In this document: piece by piece, positions 1 to 8,209 of the stretch | Layout: every line of letters begins with the position of its first letter | Position numbering within the stretch: the stretch's first letter is position 1 | Origin: Pseudomonadota bacterium | GTDB lineage: Bacteria; Pseudomonadota; Gammaproteobacteria; Burkholderiales; Ferrovaceae | Assembly (NCBI GenBank): GCA_021828575.1 | Contig: JAJZEL010000112.1 | Coordinates: 1,075-22,349 of the forward strand | Length of the DNA stretch: 21,275 nucleotides | Reading direction: 5' to 3' | Program-made: the position numbers and the translations under genes | The notes under the pieces: generated by a model | The model's input: the letters and a program-made list of their open reading frames with translations, nothing else | Told to the model about the DNA's origin: nothing | The model's database searches: none

Positions 1-1630
1 GGCCTGGTTGCAGGGGTTCCATTCGGGTTTCCTGCAACAGAAGGGCGAGGAACGTTACAGTCGCGTCATTGAAATATCGGCCAGCCGAGGCATCATCCGT
101 GACCGCAATGGAGAGCCGCTCGCGATCAGCACGCCGTCGGAGTCCATCTGGGCCAGTCGCGAAGACGTAGATATGTCGGAGGCTCAGAAACGCGCCCTGG
201 CCCGGTTGCTGCACATGACAGCCGGGGAAGTGACGGAACGGCTGGACAGTGGTCATGGCAATTTCGTGTATCTCAAGCGCCAGGTGTCTCCTGATGTGGC
301 ACGGCAGATCATGGCTCTCAGGATCGAAGGTCTGTTCGAACAGCATGGCTTCCACCGGGCCTATCCCCGGGGGGATGAAATGGCTCATCTCGTGGGATTT
401 ACGGATTCCGAGGATCGCGGGCAGGAAGGCGTGGAGCTGGGCTATCAGTCCGCACTGGCGGGAATTCCCGGAGCGCGTCGCGTCATCAAGGACCGTGCGG
501 GGCGGGTGATTGAAGACATGGAAGACATTCATCCCGCCCGGCCCGGCAAGGATCTGATGCTCAGCGTGGATGCGCGCATGCAACATCTTGCCTGCCGGGA
601 ATTGAAGCAGGCTGTGGTGGATAGTCAGGCAAAGGCGGGAGCTGTGGTGGTGCTGGACGCGCGCACTGGGGAAATTCTGGCTCTGGCGAATTATCCGGAT
701 TATGACCCCAATAACCGGGAATACCTGACCGGGCCGCAGCTTCGCAACCGTGCTTTCACGGACAGCTTTGAACCCGGGTCCATCATGAAACCGTTCACTG
801 TGGCAGCCGCGCTGGAAGCCGGGAAGATCACGCCAGAATCCGTGATCCCCACCAACGGCGGGCGGCTGGAAATCGATGGTCATGCCATTCATGACACCCA
901 CCCTGCCGATGCGCTGACCGTCGGACAAGTGATCCAGCATTCCAGCAACGTGGGAGCGGCACGCATAGGCCTGTCCCTGCCGCCTGAAATTCTGTGGAAC
1001 ATGTTCACCGATGTGGGGTTTGGCCAATCACCCAAACTGGGTTTTCCAGGAGAGACGGGTGGCAGGGTGCGTCCCTACCGCACGTGGAAACCCATCGAAC
1101 AGGCAGATATGTCCTTTGGAAATGGGGTTTCCGTCAGTCTGATCCAGATGGCCCAGGCTTACACCATATTTACCAACGGAGGGATGTTGCGCCCCTTGTC
1201 TCTGGTCAAGTTGAATGGTCCGCTGCAAGGCCGGCAAGTCATATCTGCCAGGACGGCCAGCGAAGTGACGCGCATGATGGAGTTGGTGGTCAGCCCTGAA
1301 GGCACGGCGCCGGCAGCACAGGTCAAGGGCTACCGTGTGGCCGGGAAGACCGGTACTGCCCACAAGGTGGAGGGAGGGCACTACGTCAACCGGTATGTGG
1401 CTTCCTTCGTGGGATTTGCGCCAGCCAGTGCCCCCCGGTTTCTGATTGCCGTGATGATCGATGACCCTCAGGGCGAACACTACTATGGCGGGGAACTGGC
1501 AGCCCCCGTGTTTTCCAGTCTGATGGGGGCCATTCTCGAAATGCGCGGGGTTTCTCCCGACGATCCGGGCGCGGGATTGATGGCTGCGCCGTCCTCCCCC
1601 CGTTCAGCCATGAAGGCGGCACCCGCATGA
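1..1630 (+). CDS. ftsI: Septal peptidoglycan transpeptidase FtsI (PBP3), 5' end missing
   Basis: FtsI cross-links septal peptidoglycan in the periplasm as part of the FtsWI complex. The frame is open to the window edge, so the real start, the cytoplasmic tail and the single membrane anchor (about 40-50 residues) lie upstream. The visible part begins within the segment just after the anchor, and RGIIRDRNG opens the PBP dimerisation domain. Counting from the TTG at 8, the class B transpeptidase motifs are complete: SIMK with the nucleophile Ser258, SSN at 312-314, and KTG at 447-449. The C-terminal part (YVASFVGFAPA, then APVFSSLMGAILE) is also typical. The gene ends in an ATGA overlap with murE. 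FtsI rather than PBP2 is supported by the dcw context and the motif spacing. The internal TTG at 8 should not be taken as the start. Confidence 0.97.
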   Translation, partial: AWLQGFHSGFLQQKGEERYSRVIEISASRGIIRDRNGEPLAISTPSESIWASREDVDMSEAQKRALARLLHMTAGEVTERLDSGHGNFVYLKRQVSPDVARQIMALRIEGLFEQHGFHRAYPRGDEMAHLVGFTDSEDRGQEGVELGYQSALAGIPGARRVIKDRAGRVIEDMEDIHPARPGKDLMLSVDARMQHLACRELKQAVVDSQAKAGAVVVLDARTGEILALANYPDYDPNNREYLTGPQLRNRAFTDSFEPGSIMKPFTVAAALEAGKITPESVIPTNGGRLEIDGHAIHDTHPADALTVGQVIQHSSNVGAARIGLSLPPEILWNMFTDVGFGQSPKLGFPGETGGRVRPYRTWKPIEQADMSFGNGVSVSLIQMAQAYTIFTNGGMLRPLSLVKLNGPLQGRQVISARTASEVTRMMELVVSPEGTAPAAQVKGYRVAGKTGTAHKVEGGHYVNRYVASFVGFAPASAPRFLIAVMIDDPQGEHYYGGELAAPVFSSLMGAILEMRGVSPDDPGAGLMAAPSSPRSAMKAAPA

Positions 1631-3117
1631 GCCAGGAAAAGGGCGGTGCGCTGGATGTGGAAGCATTGCGGGCAATGGGTTTCCCCCTGAGATCGCTGGT
1701 GCTGGATAGTCGCGAGGTTCGCCCGGGTTCCACCTTTGTGGCCTGTCCTGGTACTGCGATGGATGGTCGCCAGTTCATTGGGCAGGCCGTCGAAAAAGGC
1801 GCAGCGGCCGTGCTGTGGGAAAGCGAAGGGTTCGCGTGGAATCCGACGTGGACCGTTCCCCAGCAGCCTGTGCAAGGGTTGAGGAAACATCTCAGCAACA
1901 TCGCGGGGCAGTGCTACGGACATCCATCCCGGCACATGCAGGTGGTGGGGGTGACGGGGACCAATGGAAAAACCAGTTGTAGTCAGTGGATGGCCAGCCT
2001 GCTGACCAGTGCGGGGCGTTCCTGTGCAGTGATGGGTACCCTGGGAAACGGTTTTCCCGGACACCTCGAACCTTCGCTGCATACCACGTCAGATGCCATA
2101 CAGGTACAACGGGATCTGGCACGTTTTCTTGAACGGGGAGCCGACACCTGCATCATGGAAGTGTCTTCTCATGGACTGGAACAGGGCAGGGTGGACGGGG
2201 TGAGATTTCAGGGAGCCCTGTTTACCAACCTGTCCCGCGATCATCTGGACTATCACGGAACCTTGGAGCGTTATGGTGCCGCGAAAGCCCGTCTCTTTGA
2301 TTTTGACGACCTGGAATTCGCAGTTCTTAACCATGATGATGATTTTGGAAGGGTACTGATGGAAAGGGTGGCGGGTCGGGTGCCCAGAGTGGCCGGCTAT
2401 GGACTCGACAGGACAGCCCGGGCAGAGGTGGCCACCCACTGGTTGGGAGCGTCGGAAATCAGGTTGTCGTCTGCAGGCATGGATTTCTGGCTGGAAGGTT
2501 CATGGGGACGGGCCAGGGTGACCACGCCTCTGCTCGGGCGTTTCAATTTGTCAAACCTGCTGGCCGTGGGTGCGGGAGCCTTGCTGGCCGGCATGGAATT
2601 CGGGGATTTGTGTTCTGCGGTGGAAGGGTTGGCACCGCCTCCAGGGAGGCTGGAACGTCTTGGGGGAATGGGACGGCCAGTGGTGGTGGTGGATTACGCC
2701 CACACACCGGATGCACTGGAACAGGTGCTGAAAGTGTTGCGCGAGTTGTTGCCTCCCGCAGGGCGGCTGGTATGCGTGTTCGGCTGTGGTGGTGACCGGG
2801 ACGCGGGAAAAAGACCACTGATGGGTGCGGTGGCTTCCCGTCTGGCAGACGGGGTGGTGGTGACGAGCGACAATCCGCGCACCGAATTGCCTGAAGTCAT
2901 CATGGATCAGATTGCCGCCGGAATTTCAGGGGAATGCCTGCGTGTGGCTGACCGGAATGAAGCCATTCGTTGGGCCATAGAAGGGGCCACTGCCAGGGAC
3001 ATGGTGCTGGTGGCAGGCAAGGGCCATGAAACCTACCAGGATGTGCAGGGAAGGAAACAGCCGTTTGATGATCGCCTGGTGGCACAGTACTGGTTGGAAC
3101 GTTGGGGAAAAGCGTGA
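1627..3117 (+). CDS. murE: UDP-MurNAc-L-Ala-D-Glu:meso-DAP ligase MurE
   Basis: This cytoplasmic ATP-dependent ligase adds the third residue of the stem peptide. At 496 aa it has the usual family length. The ATP loop GTNGKT is at residues 111-116. The probable carbamoylated lysine is Lys220 in AAKARLF. The DNPR motif at 415-418 (in SDNPRTE) marks enzymes that add meso-diaminopimelate rather than lysine. FGCGGDRDAGKRPLMG, a MurE hallmark, lies before it. The ATG at 1627 overlaps the ftsI stop by four bases (ATGA), with a weak AAGGCGG Shine-Dalgarno at 1613-1619, so translation is probably coupled to ftsI. The gene ends 8 bases before the murF ATG. Nothing is unusual in the protein. Confidence 0.98.
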   Translation: MSQEKGGALDVEALRAMGFPLRSLVLDSREVRPGSTFVACPGTAMDGRQFIGQAVEKGAAAVLWESEGFAWNPTWTVPQQPVQGLRKHLSNIAGQCYGHPSRHMQVVGVTGTNGKTSCSQWMASLLTSAGRSCAVMGTLGNGFPGHLEPSLHTTSDAIQVQRDLARFLERGADTCIMEVSSHGLEQGRVDGVRFQGALFTNLSRDHLDYHGTLERYGAAKARLFDFDDLEFAVLNHDDDFGRVLMERVAGRVPRVAGYGLDRTARAEVATHWLGASEIRLSSAGMDFWLEGSWGRARVTTPLLGRFNLSNLLAVGAGALLAGMEFGDLCSAVEGLAPPPGRLERLGGMGRPVVVVDYAHTPDALEQVLKVLRELLPPAGRLVCVFGCGGDRDAGKRPLMGAVASRLADGVVVTSDNPRTELPEVIMDQIAAGISGECLRVADRNEAIRWAIEGATARDMVLVAGKGHETYQDVQGRKQPFDDRLVAQYWLERWGKA

Positions 3118-3120
3118 GGA
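3115..3120 (+). promoter_or_regulatory. Shine-Dalgarno that fixes the murF start
   Basis: The hexamer TGAGGA includes the murE stop codon and stands 5 bases before the ATG at 3126. The same frame could begin at a TTG at 3102, inside murE, but no ribosome binding site is seen there. The ATG at 3126 is therefore preferred. Confidence 0.65.
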
Positions 3121-3125
3121 AAAGA

Positions 3126-4532
3126 ATGCGTGGACAGAATGGCCACATGATGGCACTGGGCGATCTGGCCCGGTTGCTGGGCATTCCTGGTGATTTTGCG
3201 CCCAGGCATTTTGACCGTATCTGCACGGACAGCAGGACGTTGCAGCCAGGAGATCTGTTCGTGGCCCTGCGGGGCGACAACTTTGACGGACACGCTTTTG
3301 TTCCGGAGGCCATGGAACGGGGTGCCGTGGGTGCCCTGGTAGAGGTGCAGGCCAAGGGAGTGGAAGCTCGGCGAATCATCCAGGTGCCATCGACCCGGGA
3401 GGCATTGTTGCTGCTGGCCAATGCCTGGCGCCGCAAGATCGGCCCAAGGGTGGTGGCCGTGACAGGCAGCAACGGCAAGACCACGGTCAAGGAAATGCTG
3501 GCCTCCATATTGCGTCAGACCGCAGCGCGTCAGAATCTCGATCCCGACCTGAGCGTGCTGGCCACGGAAGGCAACCTGAACAACACGCTGGGTGTTCCAT
3601 TGACCCTGTTGCGCTTGCAATCCACTCATCGCTGGGCCGTGATCGAAATGGGCATGAACGGCATCGGGGAAATATCTGCCATGAGTCGTGTGACTCAACC
3701 GGATGTGGTGCTGATCAATAACGTCCAGCGGGCACATGTGGGATTGCTGGGTGGGCTGGAACAGGTGGCACGTGCCAAGGCGGAAATTTTTGAAGGGCTG
3801 GCACCCTCCGGAGTGGCCCTGATTCCTGCTGGCGACTCGATGGCCTCTCTTCTGGAGGAGCTGGCTGCGGGTCATGTGGTGCGGAAATTCCTGTTGGGCG
3901 ATGGCGGCGCGGGGGCGGTGCATGGCAGGTTTCAGGGCAACGAGTTTCTGATTGGGGATGCGCAGGGGGAATTCCCCGTCCGTCTTCAGGTTCCCGGACA
4001 ACACAATCAAGCCAATGCCGTGGCGGCCGCGGCTGCGGCGCTGTCCATGGGCGTGTCTCCGGAGGACGTCAGGCAGGGACTGGAAACCTTTGCCGGAGTG
4101 CCGGGACGTCTTCAGTACCGGATCGCTGCATCGGGAGCGCTGGTGATTGATGACACATACAACGCCAATCCGGATTCCGTTCTGGCTGCTGTCCAGGTAT
4201 TGGCTGGCCGGCCTGGAAAACGGGTTCTCGTGCTGGGCGATCTGGGGGAGTTGGGCAGGTTTTCTGGTCTGGGGGAGTTGGGCAGGTTTTCTGGTGATCT
4301 GCATGGAGAGGTGGGGCATTGCGCAAAAAAAGCCGGGATTGATTCTTGCCTGGGGCTGGGCGAGTGGACCAGAAAAACCTGTGAGGCTTTCGGAACCGGA
4401 GCTGTTCATTTCGATGACCGGGAAACCCTGGTGGAAAGCTTACGGGCAGAACTGGGGCCGGATGTGACGGTACTGGTCAAGGGTTCAAGATTCATGGCCA
4501 TGGAAAAAGTGGTGGAGGGCCTGCTTCAATGA
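3126..4532 (+). CDS. murF: UDP-MurNAc-tripeptide:D-Ala-D-Ala ligase MurF, with 9-residue tandem duplication
   Basis: MurF adds D-Ala-D-Ala to UDP-MurNAc-tripeptide, completing the cytoplasmic pentapeptide precursor. From the ATG at 3126 the product is 468 aa. The N-terminal substrate domain (ALGDLARLLG...ICTDSRTLQPGDLFVALRG) is followed by the ATP loop GSNGKT at 114-119, then EGNLNNTLGVPLTLLRL and EMGMNGIGEI, then the C-terminal domain with IDDTYNANPDS. In that last domain residues 373-381 (LGELGRFSG) are repeated exactly at 382-390. Removing either copy restores the normal MurF spacing between the GDxxELG strand and the His of the next helix (here His393). The protein is in frame and otherwise intact, so activity is likely but unproven. 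murF ends 28 bases before mraY. Confidence 0.97.
   Translation: MRGQNGHMMALGDLARLLGIPGDFAPRHFDRICTDSRTLQPGDLFVALRGDNFDGHAFVPEAMERGAVGALVEVQAKGVEARRIIQVPSTREALLLLANAWRRKIGPRVVAVTGSNGKTTVKEMLASILRQTAARQNLDPDLSVLATEGNLNNTLGVPLTLLRLQSTHRWAVIEMGMNGIGEISAMSRVTQPDVVLINNVQRAHVGLLGGLEQVARAKAEIFEGLAPSGVALIPAGDSMASLLEELAAGHVVRKFLLGDGGAGAVHGRFQGNEFLIGDAQGEFPVRLQVPGQHNQANAVAAAAAALSMGVSPEDVRQGLETFAGVPGRLQYRIAASGALVIDDTYNANPDSVLAAVQVLAGRPGKRVLVLGDLGELGRFSGLGELGRFSGDLHGEVGHCAKKAGIDSCLGLGEWTRKTCEAFGTGAVHFDDRETLVESLRAELGPDVTVLVKGSRFMAMEKVVEGLLQ
4242..4295 (+). repeat. 27-bp direct tandem repeat inside murF
   Basis: Two identical 27-bp copies lie head to tail at 4242-4268 and 4269-4295, each beginning CTGGGGGAG and ending TTCTGGT. 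The unit is nine codons long and in frame, adding LGELGRFSG once more. The identity of the copies, including third codon positions, suggests a recent duplication or an assembly artefact. Confidence 0.97.
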
Positions 4533-4560
4533 ATCGGGCAGACTGGATGGAGGGTGTTTC

Positions 4561-5646
4561 ATGCTGCTAGCCCTGGCGCACTGGCTATCCCAGGGGGTGC
4601 GAGCCTTTCGGGTATTTGATTATTTGACGTTGCGGGCTGTCATGGCGACGCTCACGGCCCTGACTGTGTCCTTTGTGGTGGGTCCCACCATGATTCGCAA
4701 GTTGACGGCTTACAAGATTGGCCAAGCGGTGCGGGATGATGGACCCAAAACCCACCTGATCAAGTCTGGAACACCCACAATGGGAGGAGCTCTGATCCTG
4801 GTGGCCATTTTGGTCACCACCCTGCTGTGGGCAGATCTGACCAATCGCTATGTATGGCTTGTCCTTCTGACCATGCTGGGTTACGGCGTCATAGGCTGGG
4901 TGGATGATTACCGGAAAGTCGTGCATCGCAACCCCAAGGGTTTGTCCGCGCGCTCCAAATTCTTCTGGCAATCGGTCATTGCGTTGTTCGTGGCCGGATC
5001 ATTGTTGCACATGGCCCATACCTCGGCAGAAACCGAACTGATCGTTCCGTTCTTCAAGTCGGTCGCCTTGCCGCTGGGGGGGCTGGGTTTCCTGATTCTG
5101 ACCTATTTTGTGATCGTGGGGACCAGTAATGCAGTCAACCTGACCGATGGACTGGACGGCCTGGCCATCATGCCCACGGCAATGATTTCCGCAGCCCTGG
5201 CCATTTTTGCCTATGTGGCCGGCAACCATGTTTTCGCCCAGTACCTGGCTTTCCCCAATATTCCTGGTGCCGGAGAACTGGTGGTGTTCTGCGCGGCCAT
5301 GTCGGGTGCCGGGTTGGGTTTCCTCTGGTTCAACGCCTATCCTGCCGAGGTGTTCATGGGCGATGTGGGAGCACTGGCCCTGGGGGGGGCCCTGGGATTG
5401 GTGGCGGTCATCGTCCGCCAGGAAATCGTGCTCTTTGTCATGGGGGGGGTCTTTGTGCTTGAAACGCTTTCTGTGGTGCTCCAGGTGGCGTCCTTCAAGC
5501 TCACCGGCAACCGGATATTCCGCATGGCACCCATTCATCATCACTTTGAACTGAAAGGCTGGAAGGAAACGCAAGTAGTGGTGCGTTTCTGGATCATCAC
5601 CATGATTCTGGTGCTGATCGGCCTGTCCACGCTCAAGCTGCGGTGA
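4561..5646 (+). CDS. mraY: Phospho-MurNAc-pentapeptide transferase MraY
   Basis: MraY makes lipid I at the inner membrane from UDP-MurNAc-pentapeptide and undecaprenyl phosphate. The 361-aa product is almost the same length as the E. coli enzyme and is a strongly hydrophobic multi-spanning protein. Conserved sites are present: VRDDGPKTHLIKSGTPTMGG near residue 60, the Asp pair 115-116 in WVDDYRKV, NAVNLTDGLDGLA, Asp268 in FMGDVGALALGG, and the HHH loop at 326-328 in PIHHHFELKGW. Upstream is a TGGAGGG Shine-Dalgarno at 4548-4554. The gene contains G tracts of 7, 8 and 8 bases. Its stop overlaps the GTG of murD. Confidence 0.98.
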   Translation: MLLALAHWLSQGVRAFRVFDYLTLRAVMATLTALTVSFVVGPTMIRKLTAYKIGQAVRDDGPKTHLIKSGTPTMGGALILVAILVTTLLWADLTNRYVWLVLLTMLGYGVIGWVDDYRKVVHRNPKGLSARSKFFWQSVIALFVAGSLLHMAHTSAETELIVPFFKSVALPLGGLGFLILTYFVIVGTSNAVNLTDGLDGLAIMPTAMISAALAIFAYVAGNHVFAQYLAFPNIPGAGELVVFCAAMSGAGLGFLWFNAYPAEVFMGDVGALALGGALGLVAVIVRQEIVLFVMGGVFVLETLSVVLQVASFKLTGNRIFRMAPIHHHFELKGWKETQVVVRFWIITMILVLIGLSTLKLR

Positions 5647-7049
5647 CTGACATGAACTGGTCCCATTGGCCTGCTCCCCTGAAAAATCAAACCATCCTGG
5701 TGCTGGGCCTGGGTGACACCGGTTTTTCCGTGGTGCGCTGGTTGCGGGAACAGGGCGCTTTAGTGCGTGCGGCGGACACTCGTCCGAATCCTCCTCAGGG
5801 GGAGCGAATGCTTCGAATATACCCTGATGTGGAATGTCATTTTGGTCCTCTTGCCCGTTCGGTTTTCGAGGGAGTGGACCTGGTGGTGGCCAGTCCCGGG
5901 GTTCCCTTGTCTGAACCGGAAGTGGCTGCTGCCTTGGCGCGTGGCCAGCAGGTGGTGGGTGATGTGGAGCTTTTTGCACGCACGGTGCAATCCTGGGAAG
6001 TGCCGCCAAAAGTGGTGGCCATCACGGGATCCAACGGTAAAAGTACGGTGACCACCATGGTGGGTCGCATGGTGGAGGCGGCAGGTCTGAGTGTGGCGGC
6101 CATCGGCAATATCGGTACCCCGGTACTGGATGTGCTGTCGCCTGGTGAACGCAAGGAGGTTTACGTGCTCGAGCTTTCCAGCTTTCAGCTGGAGACCACG
6201 CACCATCTGGACCTGCAGGCTGGTACGGTGCTGAATGTCACGGAAGACCATCTGGATCGGTATCCGGACATGGATGCCTATGCGGCCGCCAAAGCCAGGA
6301 TTTTCGTGCATTGCCGGCAGCGCGTACTGAACAGGGAAGACCGTCGCAGCCTTGCCCTGCAGGTTCCTGGGGGCGTCACGTTCGGCCTTGATGCTCCTGC
6401 AGATTCTCATGACTGGGGGTTGGTGGTCCATCCGGATGGATGCTGGATACAGCAGGGAAATGAACCTGTCATGCCCTTGCGCGACCTGTCGTTGCCAGGT
6501 CAGCATAATGCGGCCAATGCCATGGCGGCGCTGGCATTGTGCGATGCCCTGGCGGTGCCACGGGAGGCTGCACTCAGGGGATTGCGTGAATTTCGCGGAT
6601 TGCCTCACCGGGTAGAGCCTGTGGCAACGGTGCAGGACGTGACTTATTTCGATGATTCCAAGGGCACCAATGTGGGGGCCACCGTGGCTGCTCTGAAAGG
6701 CATGACGCAGCCCATCGTGCTCATTGCAGGCGGGGATGGGAAGGGGCAGGACTTTTCTCCTCTGGGGGAGGCCGTGAAAGGTCACGTGCGTGGTGTGATC
6801 CTCATTGGCCGGGATGCGCCGATCATGGAGCGGGCCTTGCAGGGCAGCGGGGTTCCCGTTGACATGGCGCCGTCTCTGGAAGCGGCCGTGCACATGGCTT
6901 CGCGCATGGCCCAACCTGGGGATGGGGTACTGATGTCACCTGCCTGTGCCAGTTTTGACATGTTCCGCAATTACCTGCATCGGGCGGAAGTGTTCGTGGC
7001 GGAAGTGCATGCGCTGGTACGCGAAGCCGCCATTCAGGAGGGCGCATGA
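5643..7049 (+). CDS. murD: UDP-MurNAc-L-Ala:D-Glu ligase MurD
   Basis: MurD adds D-glutamate to UDP-MurNAc-L-Ala in the cytoplasm. The 468-aa product opens with the Rossmann-like uracil-binding segment ILVLGLGDTGFSVVRWL. It then has the ATP loop GSNGKST at 129-135, the ELSSFQLE motif, the probable carbamoylated lysine Lys217 in AAKARIF, and the C-terminal signature YFDDSKGTNVGAT. The chosen start is GTG at 5643, which overlaps the mraY stop as GTGA. An in-frame ATG at 5652 would remove three residues. Neither has a clear Shine-Dalgarno, so the start is uncertain by three codons. The gene ends in an ATGA overlap with ftsW. Confidence 0.97.
   Translation: MTDMNWSHWPAPLKNQTILVLGLGDTGFSVVRWLREQGALVRAADTRPNPPQGERMLRIYPDVECHFGPLARSVFEGVDLVVASPGVPLSEPEVAAALARGQQVVGDVELFARTVQSWEVPPKVVAITGSNGKSTVTTMVGRMVEAAGLSVAAIGNIGTPVLDVLSPGERKEVYVLELSSFQLETTHHLDLQAGTVLNVTEDHLDRYPDMDAYAAAKARIFVHCRQRVLNREDRRSLALQVPGGVTFGLDAPADSHDWGLVVHPDGCWIQQGNEPVMPLRDLSLPGQHNAANAMAALALCDALAVPREAALRGLREFRGLPHRVEPVATVQDVTYFDDSKGTNVGATVAALKGMTQPIVLIAGGDGKGQDFSPLGEAVKGHVRGVILIGRDAPIMERALQGSGVPVDMAPSLEAAVHMASRMAQPGDGVLMSPACASFDMFRNYLHRAEVFVAEVHALVREAAIQEGA
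7036..7041 (+). promoter_or_regulatory. Strong Shine-Dalgarno for ftsW inside murD
   Basis: AGGAGG lies 4 bases before the ftsW ATG at 7046 and sits within the last codons of murD. It supports both the ftsW start and re-initiation at the ATGA overlap. Confidence 0.8.
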
Positions 7050-8209
7050 GGCGGGCCATTTTCAATTCACCCCGTATGGACCGTTCGGAATACGACCTGG
7101 CTCTGGTCTGGGACATCCTGCTGCTTCTGGGATTCGGGCTGGTGATGGTCTATTCGGCTTCCATTGCCTCGGCGGAAATGGATCGCCATACGGGTTACCA
7201 CTCGGCCTATTATTTTTTGCGCCAGGTGGTGTACGTGAGCATAGGGCTGCTGGGGGGGCTGGCCACATTCCAGGTGAGCACGGACACCTGGCGCAAATGG
7301 GCCATTTATCTTTTTTTTGCCGGCATGCTGGGTTTGGCGCTGGTCCTGATTCCAGGGATTGGGCGGGAAGTGAATGGCAGCCGCCGGTGGTTGTCCCTGG
7401 GGTTCATCAATCTCCAGCCTTCAGAGTTCATGAAATTTTTTGTGGTGTTGTATGCCGCGGACTACACGGTGCGCAAAAAGGTTTTCATGCACAGTTTCAA
7501 GAAAGGCTTCGTTCCCATGTTCATGGTGATGTTCATCGTGGGTTTCCTGCTGCTGCATGAACCGGATTTCGGGGCGCTGGCTGTCATGACGGCCATTGCT
7601 GCGGCCATCCTGTTTCTCGGGGGGCTCAACTGGCGCCTGTTCGTGGTACTGATGAGCGTGCTGGGTGTCGCATTCTTCCTGCTCGTGGTGCTTTCCCCTT
7701 ACCGGTTCAATCGGCTCGTCTGGTTCTGGAACCCCTGGGCTGACCCTTTTGGAAAAGGCTACCAGCTCACCCATGCGCTCATCGCTTTTGGGCATGGCGG
7801 GCTTCTGGGCGTGGGATTGGGTGCCAGTGTGGAAAAACAGCTTTATCTTCCCGAGGCCCATACGGACTTTCTCATGGCCGTGATTGCCGAGGAACTGGGA
7901 TATGTGGGGGTTGCTGCCATCATTGGCCTGTTTGCCTTTCTTGTCTGGAAATCCTTTTCCATAGGAAATCGTGCCGCTTCCATGGAGCGCTATTTTGCGG
8001 CCCTGGTGGCACAGGGAATAGGCGTCTGGATGGCAGTCCAGTCGGTGGTCAACATGGGCGTCAACATGGGACTGCTGCCCACCAAGGGATTGACCCTGCC
8101 TTTGTTGAGCTATGGGGGAAGCGGGATTCTGGCCAATCTCATGGCCTTGTCGGTCCTGCTGCGCATTGATCATGAAACACGCCAGATGATGCTGGGGAAA
8201 ACCCGATGA
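7046..8209 (+). CDS. ftsW: Septal peptidoglycan glycosyltransferase FtsW (SEDS family)
   Basis: FtsW polymerises lipid II into septal glycan in partnership with FtsI. It is an inner-membrane SEDS protein. The 387-aa product is hydrophobic with about ten predicted spans judged by eye. The SEDS signature is intact: PSEFMKFF, then KGYQLTHALIAFGHGG, then PEAHTDFLMAVIAEELG. Asp274 in that last motif matches the catalytic aspartate known for FtsW/RodA. The C-terminal LLPTKGLTLPLLSYGGSG is typical. FtsW rather than RodA is inferred from its place between murD and murG. The start overlaps murD and the stop overlaps murG, both as ATGA, so expression is probably coupled across all three genes. Confidence 0.97.
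   Translation: MRRAIFNSPRMDRSEYDLALVWDILLLLGFGLVMVYSASIASAEMDRHTGYHSAYYFLRQVVYVSIGLLGGLATFQVSTDTWRKWAIYLFFAGMLGLALVLIPGIGREVNGSRRWLSLGFINLQPSEFMKFFVVLYAADYTVRKKVFMHSFKKGFVPMFMVMFIVGFLLLHEPDFGALAVMTAIAAAILFLGGLNWRLFVVLMSVLGVAFFLLVVLSPYRFNRLVWFWNPWADPFGKGYQLTHALIAFGHGGLLGVGLGASVEKQLYLPEAHTDFLMAVIAEELGYVGVAAIIGLFAFLVWKSFSIGNRAASMERYFAALVAQGIGVWMAVQSVVNMGVNMGLLPTKGLTLPLLSYGGSGILANLMALSVLLRIDHETRQMMLGKTR

Noticed and set aside
3033..4409. A 458-codon open frame on the - strand opposite murF
   Set aside because: Its product is rich in His, Gln and Pro with no recognisable domain, and it lies wholly across clear murF coding sequence. Long antisense frames are expected in GC-rich genes.
5760..6914. 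A 384-codon open frame on the - strand opposite murD
   Set aside because: It has no motifs and is rich in His and Arg, as expected for a shadow of murD.
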